Source: Corticium candelabrum (taxonomy: Eukaryota; Porifera; Homoscleromorpha; Homosclerophorida; Plakinidae). From it: a stretch of 64,000 nt of DNA. Positions 34,425 through 47,087 of this stretch are shown piece after piece. The stretch's first letter is position 1. The number at the start of each line of letters is the position of its first letter. The notes under the pieces were generated by a model that was not told the origin of the DNA, searched no databases, and worked only from the letters and a program-made list of their open reading frames with translations. The stretch covers positions 4,597,430 to 4,661,429 of the forward strand of contig NC_085106.1 in NCBI RefSeq assembly GCF_963422355.1, read 5' to 3'. Both the position numbers and the translations under genes were made by a program.

Positions 34425-35873
34425 AACGTTACCCCCTTCAAACTTGCACACCAGCAGTTGCCTTGGAATACGATGAGGTTCCATTCTGGCTATATATACG
34501 TGGCCTATATAACTACCCTAGCCTTATCTTCCTGATCGTTGTTCTACAGCCTCAATACTTGCCTTTGCCCGAACATCATTCCTCTGCTTCTCTCGTACTG
34601 ATATGTGCAAGATGATTCGTAAGCAACGCATACAGAAACTGTGCAGTCTTTTGATGTACTGAGACAAAGGTGTCCAGGCCTTACTGCCTCGAAGGTGGAA
34701 GAGTTGGTATGATAGCTGCCTTCAAACGTCTTAGTTTAATAGATTGTTTGATTGATTTCTGATACTAGAGGATTTTACAAAGAGATCCGAAGCTGTGAAA
34801 CAACAGATGTTTTGCAAATTCTTGTACGAATCTCTCTGTCCAATTCACAGGACGATGTGACAAGACTAAATTTTGCAGCAGTCGTAGAGATGACAAGTAG
34901 GCTAAAACACTAATATTATTATTTAATTAAAATATGTTGGATTTTCGTGTGACGTTATAGGGTATCTAATAGTGGAGTAATTATCAGTGCATAATGAGTT
35001 TCACAAACGCTCAGTTTAGTTGGGATATTCTTTGCAAAATGTAACAGTAACAGCGGCTCGTGAACTCTAGTAGCGGTCTTTATCTGTTCTTTTCCTGATT
35101 CCTTCAACCAAAGCTGTAAAAGTAAGACTACAGCTGCATACAAATAGGATGAATGAATACAGTCGGGATCTGCATGGGTAGGGTTTCAGATTTCGTTAAT
35201 TCGACAGTATGGCTAAGCATCAGTCCATGTTGTAAGCACTGTTTATCACTAGCAAGACTTGACGAAAAATGTTCTACCTTAACTACACAACGTACGTTGT
35301 CCGGGAAACACAAACGTATGGTTATGTAGGTGTACATGCTGTAGTGTGTCTGCTTAATTTATTGAACATATAAACTCGTAATGGATGGAATAATTAATAA
35401 GGCTGTGTAAGTATGTATCGTTATAATCAAGACCATACACAAACAATTTAGTACGCTGCCTTAAAAAAGAAAGAGGAAACTGACGCAACAAGCGAGGGTT
35501 CGCTTCAATCCACAGAACCTCTACATTATGGGCTAGGTAAACATTGAATAGTCCAGTTCAGTGTTAATCAAAACGAATGTCTTTACTAGTCATGCAAGAC
35601 AATATGACGACGTATTCAATACATTCAAATTTGTAATGTGCAAATGCAGTTTATTACAATGTTCTTTGTAGCATCTATAACATAAAAGTCAGTGACTTCG
35701 CTGGTCTGCAAACTACACATGCAATACTATACTACACACTATAAGTGACACAAAAAGGAAAGCTATTTAGATCTTACCGACACAGGCTATGTATCTTTAG
35801 CACCTAAGCATTAGAGCATTGTCTGCATGCCTACGTTGATTAAAATAACCGTAGATTGAGTTAACTTTTAGTG
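34425..35873. other. Intergenic
   Basis: No supported feature. The part close to 35870 is probably the 3' UTR of the minus-strand gene that follows. Confidence 0.5.
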
Positions 35874-37106
35874 TTAACATCCGACTGAGGTCTCTGCTGC
35901 TGGTTCCTGAGGTATCTGCTGCTGGTTCGTATTACCCATGGCTCCGTAGTGACTAGCAGACTCTGCGCCCTGCGAGTGCTTGGCCTTTCCTTCTTTCAAT
36001 AGTATGCACATAATCATAATGAGGGAATGAATTCTGAAATCGACCACCAGCGGATAAAGGACGTCAAAACCTGAACCAGGAAATCCGGGTATCCTTTTTA
36101 AATTGATCTCGTCAGGATCTCTTTCTTCTCTCAGTGCGTCAACGGCAGCCAATGAAGCCGATACTGTCAGAAGAAACATCAGACAAACAATGTAGCAAAA
36201 TCTGTAACTTCTGGTATTCTCTGTACCAGTTTCGTCATCTGTATGACTGTGTCGTAGCTTCAAACTGAACACCACAAGGAATTGAACAAAAACTGATATA
36301 AATCCAAAACACGTTTCCGCAGTCCCGAGGTTTTTCTGTTCTTTTAGCTTTAGCCTATTACCGTATTTAATGTACATACTGAAAGCAAATACGTTGAAGG
36401 CTAAAGCTCCAAGAAAGTATATGATGTATATGATTCGTTCAGGATCGCCACTCCAAAAAGACCATTTGCAAAGTGAAACCGATGTGTCTTTCGATGTTAG
36501 TTGTTCAGAATTGCACTTCGTTTGTTGTGTGTCACAACTGTTTTGTGTGTCAACTGTGCTTTGTTTGCAACAGCTCTTTACGCAACACCACTTTTCGCAA
36601 CACGGCTTTTCGCAACACCACTTTACGCAACGTATCAGGTCATTCCAAAACAATGCGATAAATCCAAAGACAATAATGAATATATGTAACCCTAGCTGAA
36701 TACCAGACACAACCGTAATGCTTAAATTCTCTTTGTCCAAAAATAGGTATATTGTGGTAACAGTGAACGCTGTTGTTATAATTATGGCACATGCCCCGCC
36801 GACAACAAATAGTACTCCTCGTTTACGATTATCGGATGGCGTTTCCTCGACTCTGCTGTCGTTTGGCCGTCCCTCTTTCGACTGTCCACTTTCAAATGCA
36901 AAGTGGAAAAATAGTGCTACAAACTGGCCATACAAACCTACTTCCATGCTATAGCACAACGGTTTCAAAAGGTTCCAAACGTCTTTAGAAAGAATTTCCT
37001 CGTTGGTAGGCTGGTTCAAGCAAGCAGCTTCAGCAAGAGTGGCCACAACAATAACTACACATGATCCACCGAGAAGTCCGCACAAACACCGCAATGGAAA
37101 CGGCAT
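35874..37106 (-). CDS. Eight-TM membrane protein with Cys-rich cytosolic-type loop, possibly otopetrin-related
   Basis: Single exon, 410 aa, ATG at 37106. Hydrophobic segments at about residues 7-27, 52-70, 95-119, 130-153, 225-250, 264-285, 302-322 and 350-375. Between segments 4 and 5 is a hydrophilic loop with a cysteine array (WCCEKPCCEKWCCVKSCCKQ), encoded by a 15-bp direct repeat. Two patches recall otopetrin proton channels: an acidic residue in a helix after L-x-P (LKPLCYSMEVGLYGQF) and a last helix with YPLVVDFRIHSLIMI, like the otopetrin P-F-x-x-x-R-x-H-S signature. Otopetrins have twelve helices, so this would be a shortened relative; the family call is tentative. The C-terminal 40 residues are polar and Gln-rich. 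Confidence 0.7.
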   Translation of the reverse strand: MPFPLRCLCGLLGGSCVVIVVATLAEAACLNQPTNEEILSKDVWNLLKPLCYSMEVGLYGQFVALFFHFAFESGQSKEGRPNDSRVEETPSDNRKRGVLFVVGGACAIIITTAFTVTTIYLFLDKENLSITVVSGIQLGLHIFIIVFGFIALFWNDLIRCVKWCCEKPCCEKWCCVKSCCKQSTVDTQNSCDTQQTKCNSEQLTSKDTSVSLCKWSFWSGDPERIIYIIYFLGALAFNVFAFSMYIKYGNRLKLKEQKNLGTAETCFGFISVFVQFLVVFSLKLRHSHTDDETGTENTRSYRFCYIVCLMFLLTVSASLAAVDALREERDPDEINLKRIPGFPGSGFDVLYPLVVDFRIHSLIMIMCILLKEGKAKHSQGAESASHYGAMGNTNQQQIPQEPAAETSVGC

Positions 37107-37477
37107 TCGAAAATGAGCGTTATTTCCCCCAATAGTGACTTGAAATGCAATGAAGATTGCTACGTAATAGAAAATGCATTAGAGCACAATATATATTTCT
37201 GTACTATACGAGTATATCATAAATTTAACAACACAAAGACCTTAGAGTTTTATAGTTTTAGAACTTATCTAAACTTGTTAGGAGTATTACACTAACATTT
37301 TGTAAATATTGTTTAAAATTTTGATGTACTTTAATTACAGCTTCGACCACAAAACGATCAAAACAGAAGATTGTTTGTCTGATTATGGTCAAATTTAAAA
37401 TCTCAAAGATGGGTGTTTACCCAAACTTTAGACACTAGATAAAAAGAGAGAACAGTCTACTACTTGTAGTTTTAGCT

Positions 37478-37545
<68 letters not shown>

Positions 37546-38696
37546 TGTGTGTGTCTTTATGAGTATATGTGTGCGTGGGGCTCAGATGTCAAGTATTTAT
37601 TTCTCTGAGGTGAGCTCCGGTAACACATTTGCAATTTTGCATGTGTGGCTAAAAAGAACTTGGGAGGTTGCTGTCGATATATCGTGATGAGTACACGTGT
37701 AGTTCCAGATTTTGATAACATTTGATCAATTTTAGTCTTGAAAACCAAATTGGGTCATTTTTATTGCACAAGAGAATGGCAGTAAACAGTTGTAATGACC
37801 TAAATGCAAATTGGAGAGAAGATACAGAAGGAGAAATGGTTTGACTGTTGTTAGACAAATGAAATGTGAGAACAAGTACTGCGATCGTGCGTGTATTTAC
37901 ATAAGTTTTACAACTAAACTACATCTGTTTATAAATTTCCTATGATTAAACAAGCTCAAATAAGAAATATCCCCATTTGATAGCTAAGCACACTTGCTAA
38001 AACCATCATGATACTTAGTCGTTTATCCAAAAGTTCAAGAGCGGGGATTTGACTGTACTGCTGCTATAGCTCATGCACAATTATTGTGCTGTTGCTCAAG
38101 TCTCCAAACAGTGGCGTAGGCTATCTATAGGTCGCATGCTGATTAGGAGCGTAGCGTGGCATGGGCTAGACCAAGCTTTAACCCGCATCATTTGCAAGGG
38201 TGGTCATAAAGACTGTGAACTGTATAAAATACGTGTGAGGACTAAAGCTGTAGTATATATACTCCGCCATTTTTCCAGTCTGGATCTGTCGCTGATTCTA
38301 ACGTATCAGTCAATTAGAAGCCAATAAAAGTGGGAGTGCCCCTAGCATCCTTCAGTGAAGTCTAGACCTCCCTCCATTTCTAGCGGTCACGCTACGCCCC
38401 TGTGCTGAGGCACGTTCCCAAGAAAATTTGGCTACTATTCTAGATCTTGATTCTAGCAGTTTGCAAATTGCAACCAATATTTTCAAATTATACGGTAGGT
38501 TTAGCCAGACACTGGTGCAATGACTATCAGTGCCCATGACCGTACCATAATGACTTTGATGACGATATTCCTAAATCGCACCCCATGGCTTTGTCTAATG
38601 CAAATTCATTATTTGCACAATATGTCTTGAGATGGTTCTACATGCTTCCACAAAAAGCTTATCCCAAGTACTTCAAGCAAACGATCTAGACTTACT
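37107..38696. other. Intergenic with GT microsatellite
   Basis: Only the GT run at 37479-37556 is notable. Confidence 0.5.
37479..37556. repeat. GT microsatellite
   Basis: About 36 GT pairs with a few interruptions near the end. Confidence 0.97.
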
Positions 38697-40467
38697 GGTT
38701 GCTGCTGTATATTCATTTGGTACTGAGCACCAGAGACACTCATCAAGAACGGAGAAACAATTTGGCATAATGGACGAAGCTTTTGTATTTATGGCAAAAG
38801 ACTACGATTTTTCAATTTAAGTTCCTCCTATACCACGTTGGAGATTGCAACAATCTACTTCTATGGATGAGATTCTTCGTAATGGAAGCAACAGCTGGGA
38901 GCGCAAGAAGACTTTAGAGACATCACTAACCATTATAACTTTTTCATTTACAACACATGCAACACAACTTTCGTCTCTTGCACAGCCCCTCTTAATTAAT
39001 GCGCAAGCTAGGAGCGGAGATGGGGCGGTTAGCAACACTGGATCAGGTCATTGGACGCGGTCATACGAGACGTCAACTAACGTTTTTCAGTCGAAACTCA
39101 GTTTTTGGTGATGGCAGCTAAGCTAGTGTGTGTAAATCAAGATCGTCCTCTTTTCTTAATTAAGGTCAAGTTAGGAAGCCCTTGACTAAGATCCTACAGA
39201 GGGTAACTACAAAGCAAACATCAAAAACTCTTTCATGTTGGAAATCGATAGTTCTAGTTGCATAAATAACAGGAAAAATACTTTTAGATTTTTGAGTTAA
39301 TGAAGTCTTCGCTGAGATACAGCAAGTCAAAGTTGCTTCCGGTTCTTCAAGTTTCCGTAACGCGTTATAACGGGCGTAGTGTAGTTTACACGTCACAGAG
39401 GGGACACGTGTGCGTCTGTATAGTCGCGGCCTGTAAAAACAACTACATCTTCTTAACCAAGGCAATGCTGCTAGGGTAAAGGCGACGAAAACAACAAATA
39501 TTCTTCTGAAAAGCCTTCTGAAGGTTTTTACGTGATGACAACGTTCCGTCATCGCATGAATCGCAGGATGAAGAAAGCCATTATATAAAGTGACTAGACC
39601 ACACAGGTTCCGCCTCAGCGACAGTGTCTCTGAAGCTTTGACATCGCCTACTGCCTTGGAAGCAGACGAGGAAGAGGACATACTACCTGATAGCTTGTCA
39701 CCATCGCAAGTAGAATTAGGAGTAGCAAACGTAATCAATGCACATCCAGGTAAGTAAAGTATCATCACAGGTGCAGCTGCGGTCGTTGATGATGAATCCG
39801 TACTCGTGTGGAGTGAGTGTGCTGCCAAAACGTATTTGAGGTAGTCTCAAATATTGACGCGATAATAATGTCCAATACTAACGACATTAGTACTGGTGAC
39901 TTCATCTATTTATTGCTGTGACGAAATTAGTTGAAATTTGTACGTTGAATTCACGTTGACACAAGGGTTGAATTCACTGTAGAGTATACTGTAATGCAAA
40001 CGACTGCATTCACTACACATTATGATCAAGCACCTAGACGCCAGTCTATATCTAGTCAAGAGTCTGACCCCTCCTATCCATTTGCAGTACTTTTAGTCCT
40101 GCGAGAGAGTCTTCCTTACTCTCATTTTTCCCGCTTCTCAAATGCGGCTCTTCTTTCCTTTTGCATTCGAAGGTTCCAGACTGCTGCGATCTTGAGGCAG
40201 GTAGATGAAAATGGTGGTCTCAATTTCGCTCTTGCAGCTACAACCCAGACAAAGTTCTCGAATAGACTTGGCTGTACTTATCTCGAAGCAATCGGGCTAA
40301 GAGTGGATACTACAGACTCCTGTCCACTCATTAGGACGCGTTGTACTCAGTAGTAGTCCCCCAGACGACACAGACGTCTTTCCCTATTTCAATTCGGGGA
40401 ATGACGAAGGCGGAGAGACTGGTCTATTTGCGATTCCCACTGTTTTCTTAGCTTGAGGATCTTCGGA

Positions 40468-40586
40468 TGTAGTAGATTAGAGAGACAGGTTGCATAGTAA
40501 CATAATCCAGGGTAGAGCCGTGTTCCCGGATGCTACAGATTAGTGACGCGACTACTAGAATTATATGTTGAGTTGTGTTCACTACA
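40468..40586 (+). repeat. 5' LTR
   Basis: 119 bp, TG...CA ends. Three substitutions relative to the 3' LTR. Confidence 0.97.
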
Positions 40587-40599
40587 TTGGCGACGAGGA

Positions 40600-41380
40600 T
40601 GGACGAAGCCACAGCGAGTGGAATAGCAATAGCCACACCAATGCCTGTGGCAGCGTTCGGCAGGTTAGACGCCTTTGATGCGGAGTCCGACGAGTGGCCG
40701 CAGTACGAGGAACGAATGTTGTGCTATTTCGAAGCCAACGACATCACGGATGAGTCCAAAATGAAGACAATTTTTCTGTCAGCAGTAAGCCCCCACGTAC
40801 TTGACGTTGGTTTGACGGCTCCCGCCAAACCAAGAGAAAGGTCTTTCACAGATCTGAGGGAAGCTCTGTCCAACCACTACAACCCCAAGCCTTCGGTCAT
40901 GGTACAGAGACTGCGATTCAATTCGAGAGTCCGACATATGGGTGAGTCAGTTGCAGAGTTTGTGTCCGCGTTGCGCGCGTTATCCGAGTTTTGCGAGTAT
41001 GGAGAGACACTGAACGAGATGCTCCGCGATCGTTTAGTTTGTGGTATTGACAATGAGCGCACACAGCGGCGGTTGTTAGCAGAAAAGGAGTTGTCGTTTG
41101 CGCGGGCCTTGGAAATAGCGCGTGCTACAAAAGCGGCGGGAAAGAATGCGCGGGAGATAATGGCGTCCAAAGTTGTTGACACGACAGAAAAAGCGGAGGA
41201 TGCAGCGGATGTACACCGATTGCAACCGTAAATGTCCAAAACCTGGTATCGTTGTGGGCGGTCAAGACACTCTCCTACTGAATGCAGGTTTAAAGAAGCC
41301 AAGTGTTTTGCATGCAAGAAAGTGGGACACCTCAGTCAAGTCTGTAGATCAAAAGGGCAAGGCAAGAAAGCCAGTCGGAT
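40600..41380 (+). pseudogene. Ty3 gag with nucleocapsid zinc knuckles
   Basis: The capsid-like frame starts at ATG 40600 (MDEATASGIAIATPMPVAAF) and runs to a stop at 41229-41231; it includes RLDAFDAESDEWPQYEERM and RFNSRVRHMGESVAEF typical of the retrotransposon gag domain. The knuckles are in another frame just after: the second is intact (CFACKKVGHLSQVC); in the first the leading Cys is replaced by Trp (WYRCGRSRHSPTEC). A frame change at about 41225 separates capsid from nucleocapsid. Confidence 0.85.
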
Positions 41381-41531
41381 CATGAAAACACAGCCAAAGC
41401 TGCAAACCACACATCATGTGGAACAGCCAGAGGATGACGAAGAAGAATCTTTAGAGCTGAAACACATATACCTTGTAAGCAAACCTAAAGCATTTCCCTT
41501 GACGACACAAGTGAAAATAAATGGGAGATGA

Positions 41532-44500
41532 TTGGCAATGGAGATTGACACAGGAGCAGCAGTGACACTAATTAGTGCTACAACGTACAAGACAATGTGG
41601 GGGCCGTCTCCTCCACTTCTTAGAGAGAGTACCACCATACTGAGAGCATATGGGGGCAGAATAATTAAAGTGTTGGGGACTCTCAAGGCCAAGGTACAAG
41701 GGGTAGACAGAGCTCCTTCTAAACAATTGGAGTTATACGTGGTGAAAGGAAACGGACCCAGTTTGCTGGGTAGAGATTCGTTACGACACATACAGGTGGA
41801 TTGGAAGGCACTGTTCCGTCTAAGCACACACAGTAGCCTAGAGGAGCTGTTAGAAGAGAACAGAGAGGTTTTCCAGGATGACCTTGGAGAGCTGAAAGGT
41901 ATCCAAGCCACACTCAACGCAAAGTCACAAGCAACACCACGTTTTTATAAGGCACGAAAGGTGCCAATACACTAAAAGAAAAAGTGAAAGAAGAGCTGTT
42001 CAGGCTTCAAGCAGCAGGTATTATTAGCCCAATGACATTTTCAGATTGGGCCACACTAATCGTTCCAGTAGTGAAGTCCAATGGAACAGTAAGAATTTGT
42101 GGAGATTACAAGATAACAGTAAATCCCATATCGGAAGTTGACCGACACCCATTGCCAGACATAGATGACTTGCTGTCACAGTTAGCACGAGGGGTAGCAT
42201 TCTCAAAACTAGACCTGAGCCGAGCATACCACCAGTTACGTCTGGAGGAACAGTCCCAAGAACTGACCACAATTAACACGCATAAAGGACTGTTTCGGTA
42301 CCACCGGTTACCGTTTGGAATAGCCTCGGCTCCAGCCATATTTCAGAGGATCATGGAGGGCTTGTTAAAAGACATGTCGGGCGTCGTGGTATACCTTGAT
42401 GATATCTTGATAATGGGGAAGAGTCAGACTGAGCACATGGAGAACTTGAGAGAAGTTTGAAGAGACTGAGAGAAACTGGGTGTAGATTACAACAAGACAA
42501 GTGTCAGTTCATGAAGGATTCTGTGGTGTATCTAGGACATCGAATAGACAAAGATGGATTACACCCCACGGAGGAAAAGGTGAGGACCATTCGAGATGCA
42601 CCGATACCACGAGGAATATCAGAGTTGAAGGCATACCTTAGAATGCTGACATACTACAGTAAGTTTCTTCCAGATCGAGCGACAGTGTTGGCACCGCTGC
42701 ATGCCCTTTTACAAAGGGGAGCAACATGGAAAGGGTCAGAGAATGAAGACAAGGCTTTCCAGGAATCGAAAAAGTTGTTGACATCTTCTCGGGTACTGGT
42801 ACACTACAATACCAAGTTACCATTGTTGCTGGCATGTGATGCTTCACCTTTTGGATTAGGTGCCGTTTTGTCACACCGGCTTGAAAATGGGAATGAACAT
42901 CCCATTGCCTTTGCATCGAGATCGCTGTCGCCAGCTGAAAAAATTATTCACAGATTGACCGTGAAGGGCTGCAATCGTGTTTGGAATTTCAAAATTCCAC
43001 CGTTGTATCTATGGCCGACACTTTGAACTTTTGTCTGATCACCAACCACTGAAGGGACTGCTTGGCGAAGGACGAAGCATTCCAGCGACGGCTTCGGCAC
43101 GAATCCAACGGTGAGCGCTATTATTGGCGGAATATCAATATAAATTTCGCTACAAAGCAGGGAAAAGGCACAACAACGCGGACGCACTAAGTCGAGTGCC
43201 CCTACCAGATCTACCACACCATACATGTCAGCCGGAGGCAATGCTTCACGTTTTGGAACAGTTGGAGAAACTTCCAGTCACAGCTACACAGATTGCATGG
43301 TGGACCACCAACGACCCGGTACTGTCTCAAGTGCGAACATGGATTAGAGAAGGCTGGCCACAAAAGAAAGCAGAAGATGTACGTCCATACAAGACAAGGA
43401 GTAACGAACTGTCTGTGGAGACTGACTGTGTAGTTTGGGGAACCAGAGTTGTGATACCACCTGCAGGCCGCAGACGGATCTTGACAGAGCTTCACGAGGC
43501 CCATCCAGGAACTGCTAGGATAAAAGGATTGGCAAAGGGGTGTGGTATGGTGGGCAAGCATTGACGCAGAGGTGGAAAAGCTGGTCAGGAAATGTGAAAT
43601 ATGCCAAATGAACCGCCCAAACCCTTCTTCAGCGTCATTACACCCACGGGAGTGGCCAAAAAACCATGGTCGAGAGTACATGTGGACTACGCAGGGCCGT
43701 TCCTAGGGCCGATGTTCCTAGTAGTAGTGATTGCACATTCAAAGTGGATGGAGGTTTACACCACAGGGCAGGCATCTACAGGGTCGGTGACGGTAGGTAA
43801 ACTGCAACAAGCTTTTGTTCAACACGGACTCCCAGACGCAGTAGTCTCGGATAACGGGCCGTGTTTTACCAGCAGAGTGTTTTCAGAGTTCATGAGGCAG
43901 AATGGCATCCAACATGTCAAGGTTGCACCATATCACCCAGCGTCCAATGGTCTGGCAGAACGTGCAGTCCAGACATTCAAGGCTGGAGTGAAGAAAATGA
44001 TAGTAGGTACTTTGGAAGATCGGATTAGTCGTTTTTTGTTTGCATACCGAACAACACCACACACAACTACGCCGAACTCTTGATGGTTCGGAGACTCAAG
44101 ACTCGTCTGGACTTGGTCAGGCCAGGGTTAGAGGAACGGGTGATAGACAGGAAGGCCAGGCAAAAGGAAGGCAATGATCGAACGGCGCGGAACAGAGTTT
44201 TACAAGCAGGAGACACCATTTATGCTCGGAATCATAACAAGGGAGCCACCTGGATTTCTGCCAAAATAGTGGAGGCGACTGGGCCATTGTCATTTAGATG
44301 TCAATTGGCAGACCAAAGGATAGTACGTAAGCACCAGGATCAAATCCGGCACAGAGAACCACCAACTGCTGAGCAAAAACAGGAGGCCAAGGTAGGAACC
44401 CGTGAGCAAGGAACTAGGTCAGAGAAACAGGATGTAGAAGCACCACCACCTCCAGATTCCGATAAACAGCCACAACCGGGAACCATTCAACCAGATGATC

Positions 44501-44583
44501 AACCAACCGGAACAACAGCTGGGGAAGTACAACTTCGACGATCAAACAGAGTGATCAGACCGCCAGACAAACTGGACTTGTAG
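41532..44583 (+). pseudogene. Ty3 pol (protease, RT, RNase H, integrase), broken
   Basis: Protease 41532-41975 has EIDTGAAVTLIS. RT 41984-42460 has FSKLDLSRAYHQLRL, FRYHRLPFGIASAPAIFQ and the catalytic VVYLDDILIMG. RNase H about 42800-42960 has ACDASPFGLGAVLSH. Integrase 43480-44083 has a partial HHCC region (ending CEICQMNR) and the D,D,E core (HVDYAGPF, VSDNGPCF, NGLAERAVQTF). A basic, Gln/Pro-rich C-terminal tail runs 44080-44583. Breaks: stops or frame changes near 41973, 42458, 42960-43120, 43560 and 44081. No env-like frame. Confidence 0.92.
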
Positions 44584-44615
44584 TAGTGAGTAGTGACTAT
44601 AGTTGGGGGAAGGAA

Positions 44616-44734
44616 TGTAGTAGATTAGAGAGACAGGTTGCATAGTAACATAATCCGGGGTAGAGCTGTGTTCCCGGATGCTACAGATTAGTGGCGCGAC
44701 TACTAGAATTATATGTTGAGTTGTGTTCACTACA
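44616..44734 (+). repeat. 3' LTR
   Basis: 119 bp, preceded by a purine-rich tract and followed by the TCGGA duplication. Confidence 0.97.
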
Positions 44735-44790
44735 TCGGAAATCGAAACGCTTGCGTATGATTTGGGCGAATTAGTGCATCCTGCAGCCAC
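44735..44790 (-). pseudogene. THAP exon fragment, split by the Ty3 element
   Basis: On the minus strand the start of a THAP domain (AAGCTNSPKSYASVSISD) runs straight into the 3' LTR. The remainder would lie beyond 40467. The homologous exon in D2 is uninterrupted. Confidence 0.75.
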
Positions 44791-45340
44791 GCAACACCGA
44801 ACAATTCTTTCGCCACAGATTCCTTCATTTACAATACACGCTAGCGTGGAGTCTCCCCTCTGGACGTCACACTACACCAAGCCCGTTACAACGCGTTACC
44901 GGACGTTGAAGAACCGGAAGCAACTTTGACCTATACTTCAGCGAAGACTTAATTAAATTTAAAAATCTAAAACTATTTTTTCTGTCGTGTATGCAACTAG
45001 AACTATCAATTTCCAACATAAAAGAATTCCTTTTAATCATACGAATGAAATGGTGTTGCAAGTACATATCTATCTACAAAACTGTTCAACAAACAAGTAA
45101 ACTCTCTCGGTGACGTAATACATCACCTCTTGCTAGTCAAGGAGGTTTTCTAGACTTGTTAAAAATCTGTACAAATTGTACTAACACTACTGTGGTGTTT
45201 TTATCGCCTCATAATGTGAACATTCGTTTTCATGTTGTAGAGACTTTAGGACTAGGACAAGATAGACTAAATAGCTTAGCGCTTCTAGCCATTATAGAAG
45301 ATATATTAAGAAAGATGTTTTTTAGCTAATTAGTAAGACA

Positions 45341-47087
45341 GATCTGAAATTCGAAGCAGCTGTAGACAGGTGTAGAGCGCGGCGCCGTTCCTCGGACACC
45401 ATCATATTCCGGACGCGAGTTCTCAGTTATCCGTTTTTGAACGCAGTCCCTACCACATCATAAATGTAGGTATCCAAGTTGTAATTGAGCACACCAAAAG
45501 AGAGCATTGTACCTCTTCTTTGCTTAGAGTGAGATTGAAAACTGTGCGGAGCCTTGCATACCCCGTTCATCGGACAAACGCATCATTCACCGGACAGTAG
45601 CGTTTAAATTGCACACACGCATTCTTCAGCCTAGTTACTTATATATCGCTAATCAACAACTCTTTACCTACAAATCGTGCTGTTACCCTGAATGTCAGCC
45701 AAGATCTGGATTAGTTACAGTCAGTCAAACGACCGTGGTGACGGCACCAATCGTCGGACACCCATTTTCTTGCCTTCCTACCTTCTCAGCAACAGCTTGA
45801 GGTTTCAAATAACTGCATTTGATTAAATTCAGTTATCTGAAACGCCGCAAAATGCAGAGCACTTGCCTAGAGTGCTTGATGGCAATTCTGAGTCATTTCT
45901 CATACAACCACGCCCCCACAAGGACGTGTAAAAGATGTCGCTTGAACGAACTAGCCGTTCAACAAAGAAGACGACAACCGAAACCGATGAGAGGGCAGGA
46001 TTGAAGTGCTAAAACGTTCTTTTACCCTTTGCAAAGAAAGTCGATCGCTGCGTAGCGCGCGTTGACAAGGACTTGACGTTATCTAATTCAACTTTACCTA
46101 GGAGAAGCAGGGGTGAAGATTCTAGCTGCTCTGATAATAAACAAAGTTCCTGCATTCGGTACAGCTGGTTATACCAACGATGACGTGCTGCACTTCGTGA
46201 CGGTGCAAGGTCAGGCAATGGTAGATATCAAACTGACATAAAAACACCTGCACACGTCCTATTCAGAGCCAAGTAACAATTTAGGGGCCTTGAAAGGAAA
46301 GCACGGGCTGTTTCTGTGCGAATTGGGAGAACGTGCTCACCGCAAAGCTCGAACATGGATGACGTGAAATCGTCTGCTACATCCGTGTGCATCAAGCCTG
46401 TGCAGTTGTGCTGCAAGACACTCAGGAGTTCAAATTCTTACGCTGGGAAGACTAGACAGTACCGGAGGGCTAGTAGATGCCAACAGAGTGAGCTTGTCAG
46501 GAGAGAAAATTCAGCAGTTTCCGCAAATATCCGTTGCTGAGTCAAATAAACGTCAACGAATTGGGGGCCGTACGATATTTCCATCCAACTCTCTCTCATG
46601 ACATTATTACCTGCAGACTGCTGCTGCAAAGAAGAAACGACTGTCCGACGAAAGGGGCGTTACCTCGACTCAATGAGCGTACGCTATCACTCTTGGAGAG
46701 TAGCAAATGGAGACAGTGATAGTGTTGTTGTGGTAGCTAGTCACCTATAAACCTATCTCAGTTGCGAAGTTGCAGAATTGCCTTTGCGTTTTCATGGGGG
46801 AGGTCGTGTCCGGTTAATGATGGTGGTGTCCGATGAACGTTGTCGCAGAGAAGGATCACGTTTACCATCCTAGCATAACCGTTTCAAGCCTTTGCAAGTC
46901 CCACGTCGGCAATCACAGTCTTTACTAATCCTTCTTACTGTGCGCTTTAACAAAGCTCAGTCTTACTTCGTTTACTTCTTGCACGGCTGTGCGATGATTG
47001 ATGGTGTTCGATAACAGGGGTGTCGCTCTACTAGATAATGGTTCTTTGCCCGCTACTGATCATATCTCGTAAAGGGTATGATCGCGT
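45341..47087. other. Spacer between the duplicated blocks
   Basis: About 1.75 kb with no match to either flank and no recognisable gene. Confidence 0.5.

Larger units (their letters stand above)
40468..44734 (+). mobile_element. Ty3/Gypsy LTR retrotransposon with 119-bp LTRs
   Basis: Identical-length LTRs at 40468-40586 and 44616-44734 begin TGTAGTAG and end CACTACA, differ at 3 of 119 positions, and are flanked by the 5-bp duplication TCGGA (40463-40467, 44735-44739). A primer-binding-like TTGGCGACGAGGATGG follows the 5' LTR and a purine tract (GGGGGAAGGAA) precedes the 3' LTR. Gene order gag, protease, RT, RNase H, integrase is Ty3-type. The empty site is preserved in D2 at about 49020-49035. 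Several frameshifts and stops interrupt pol, so this copy is non-autonomous. Confidence 0.95.
39200..45032. mobile_element. TTAA/AGGG-type THAP element in D1, decayed and split
   Basis: Left end AGAGGGTAACTAC at about 39200; right end just before TTAA at 45033-45036. The inverted ends match each other over ~200 bp (ATAGTTCTAGTTGCAT, CAAAGTTGCTTCCGGTTCTT). The plus exon homologous to 47865-48141 acquires stops (after RRMKKAII). The minus THAP start (AAGCTNSPKSYASVS) is cut by the LTR element. Without that insertion it would be about 1.6 kb. Confidence 0.7.
38697..45340. repeat. Duplicated block, copy D1 (interrupted by a Ty3 element)
   Basis: From about 38697 to 40467 and again from 44735 to about 45340 the sequence aligns collinearly with copy D2 (47088-49985), with small indels. 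It begins near TTGGCATAATGGACGAAG and ends near CTAGCCATTATAGAAG. The block contains a TTAA-type element copy (39200-45032) whose plus-strand exon is broken and whose THAP exon is split by the Ty3 insertion. Confidence 0.88.

Noticed and set aside
36370..36699. Plus-strand open frames antisense to the 410-aa gene
   Set aside because: They mirror the repeat that encodes the cysteine loop. The minus-strand frame has clear membrane-protein character.
39166..39828. 220-codon minus-strand frame in D1
   Set aside because: It runs antisense to the exon recognisable in D2 and across the inverted repeat. The equivalent D2 frame is shorter and not conserved, and no motif was found.
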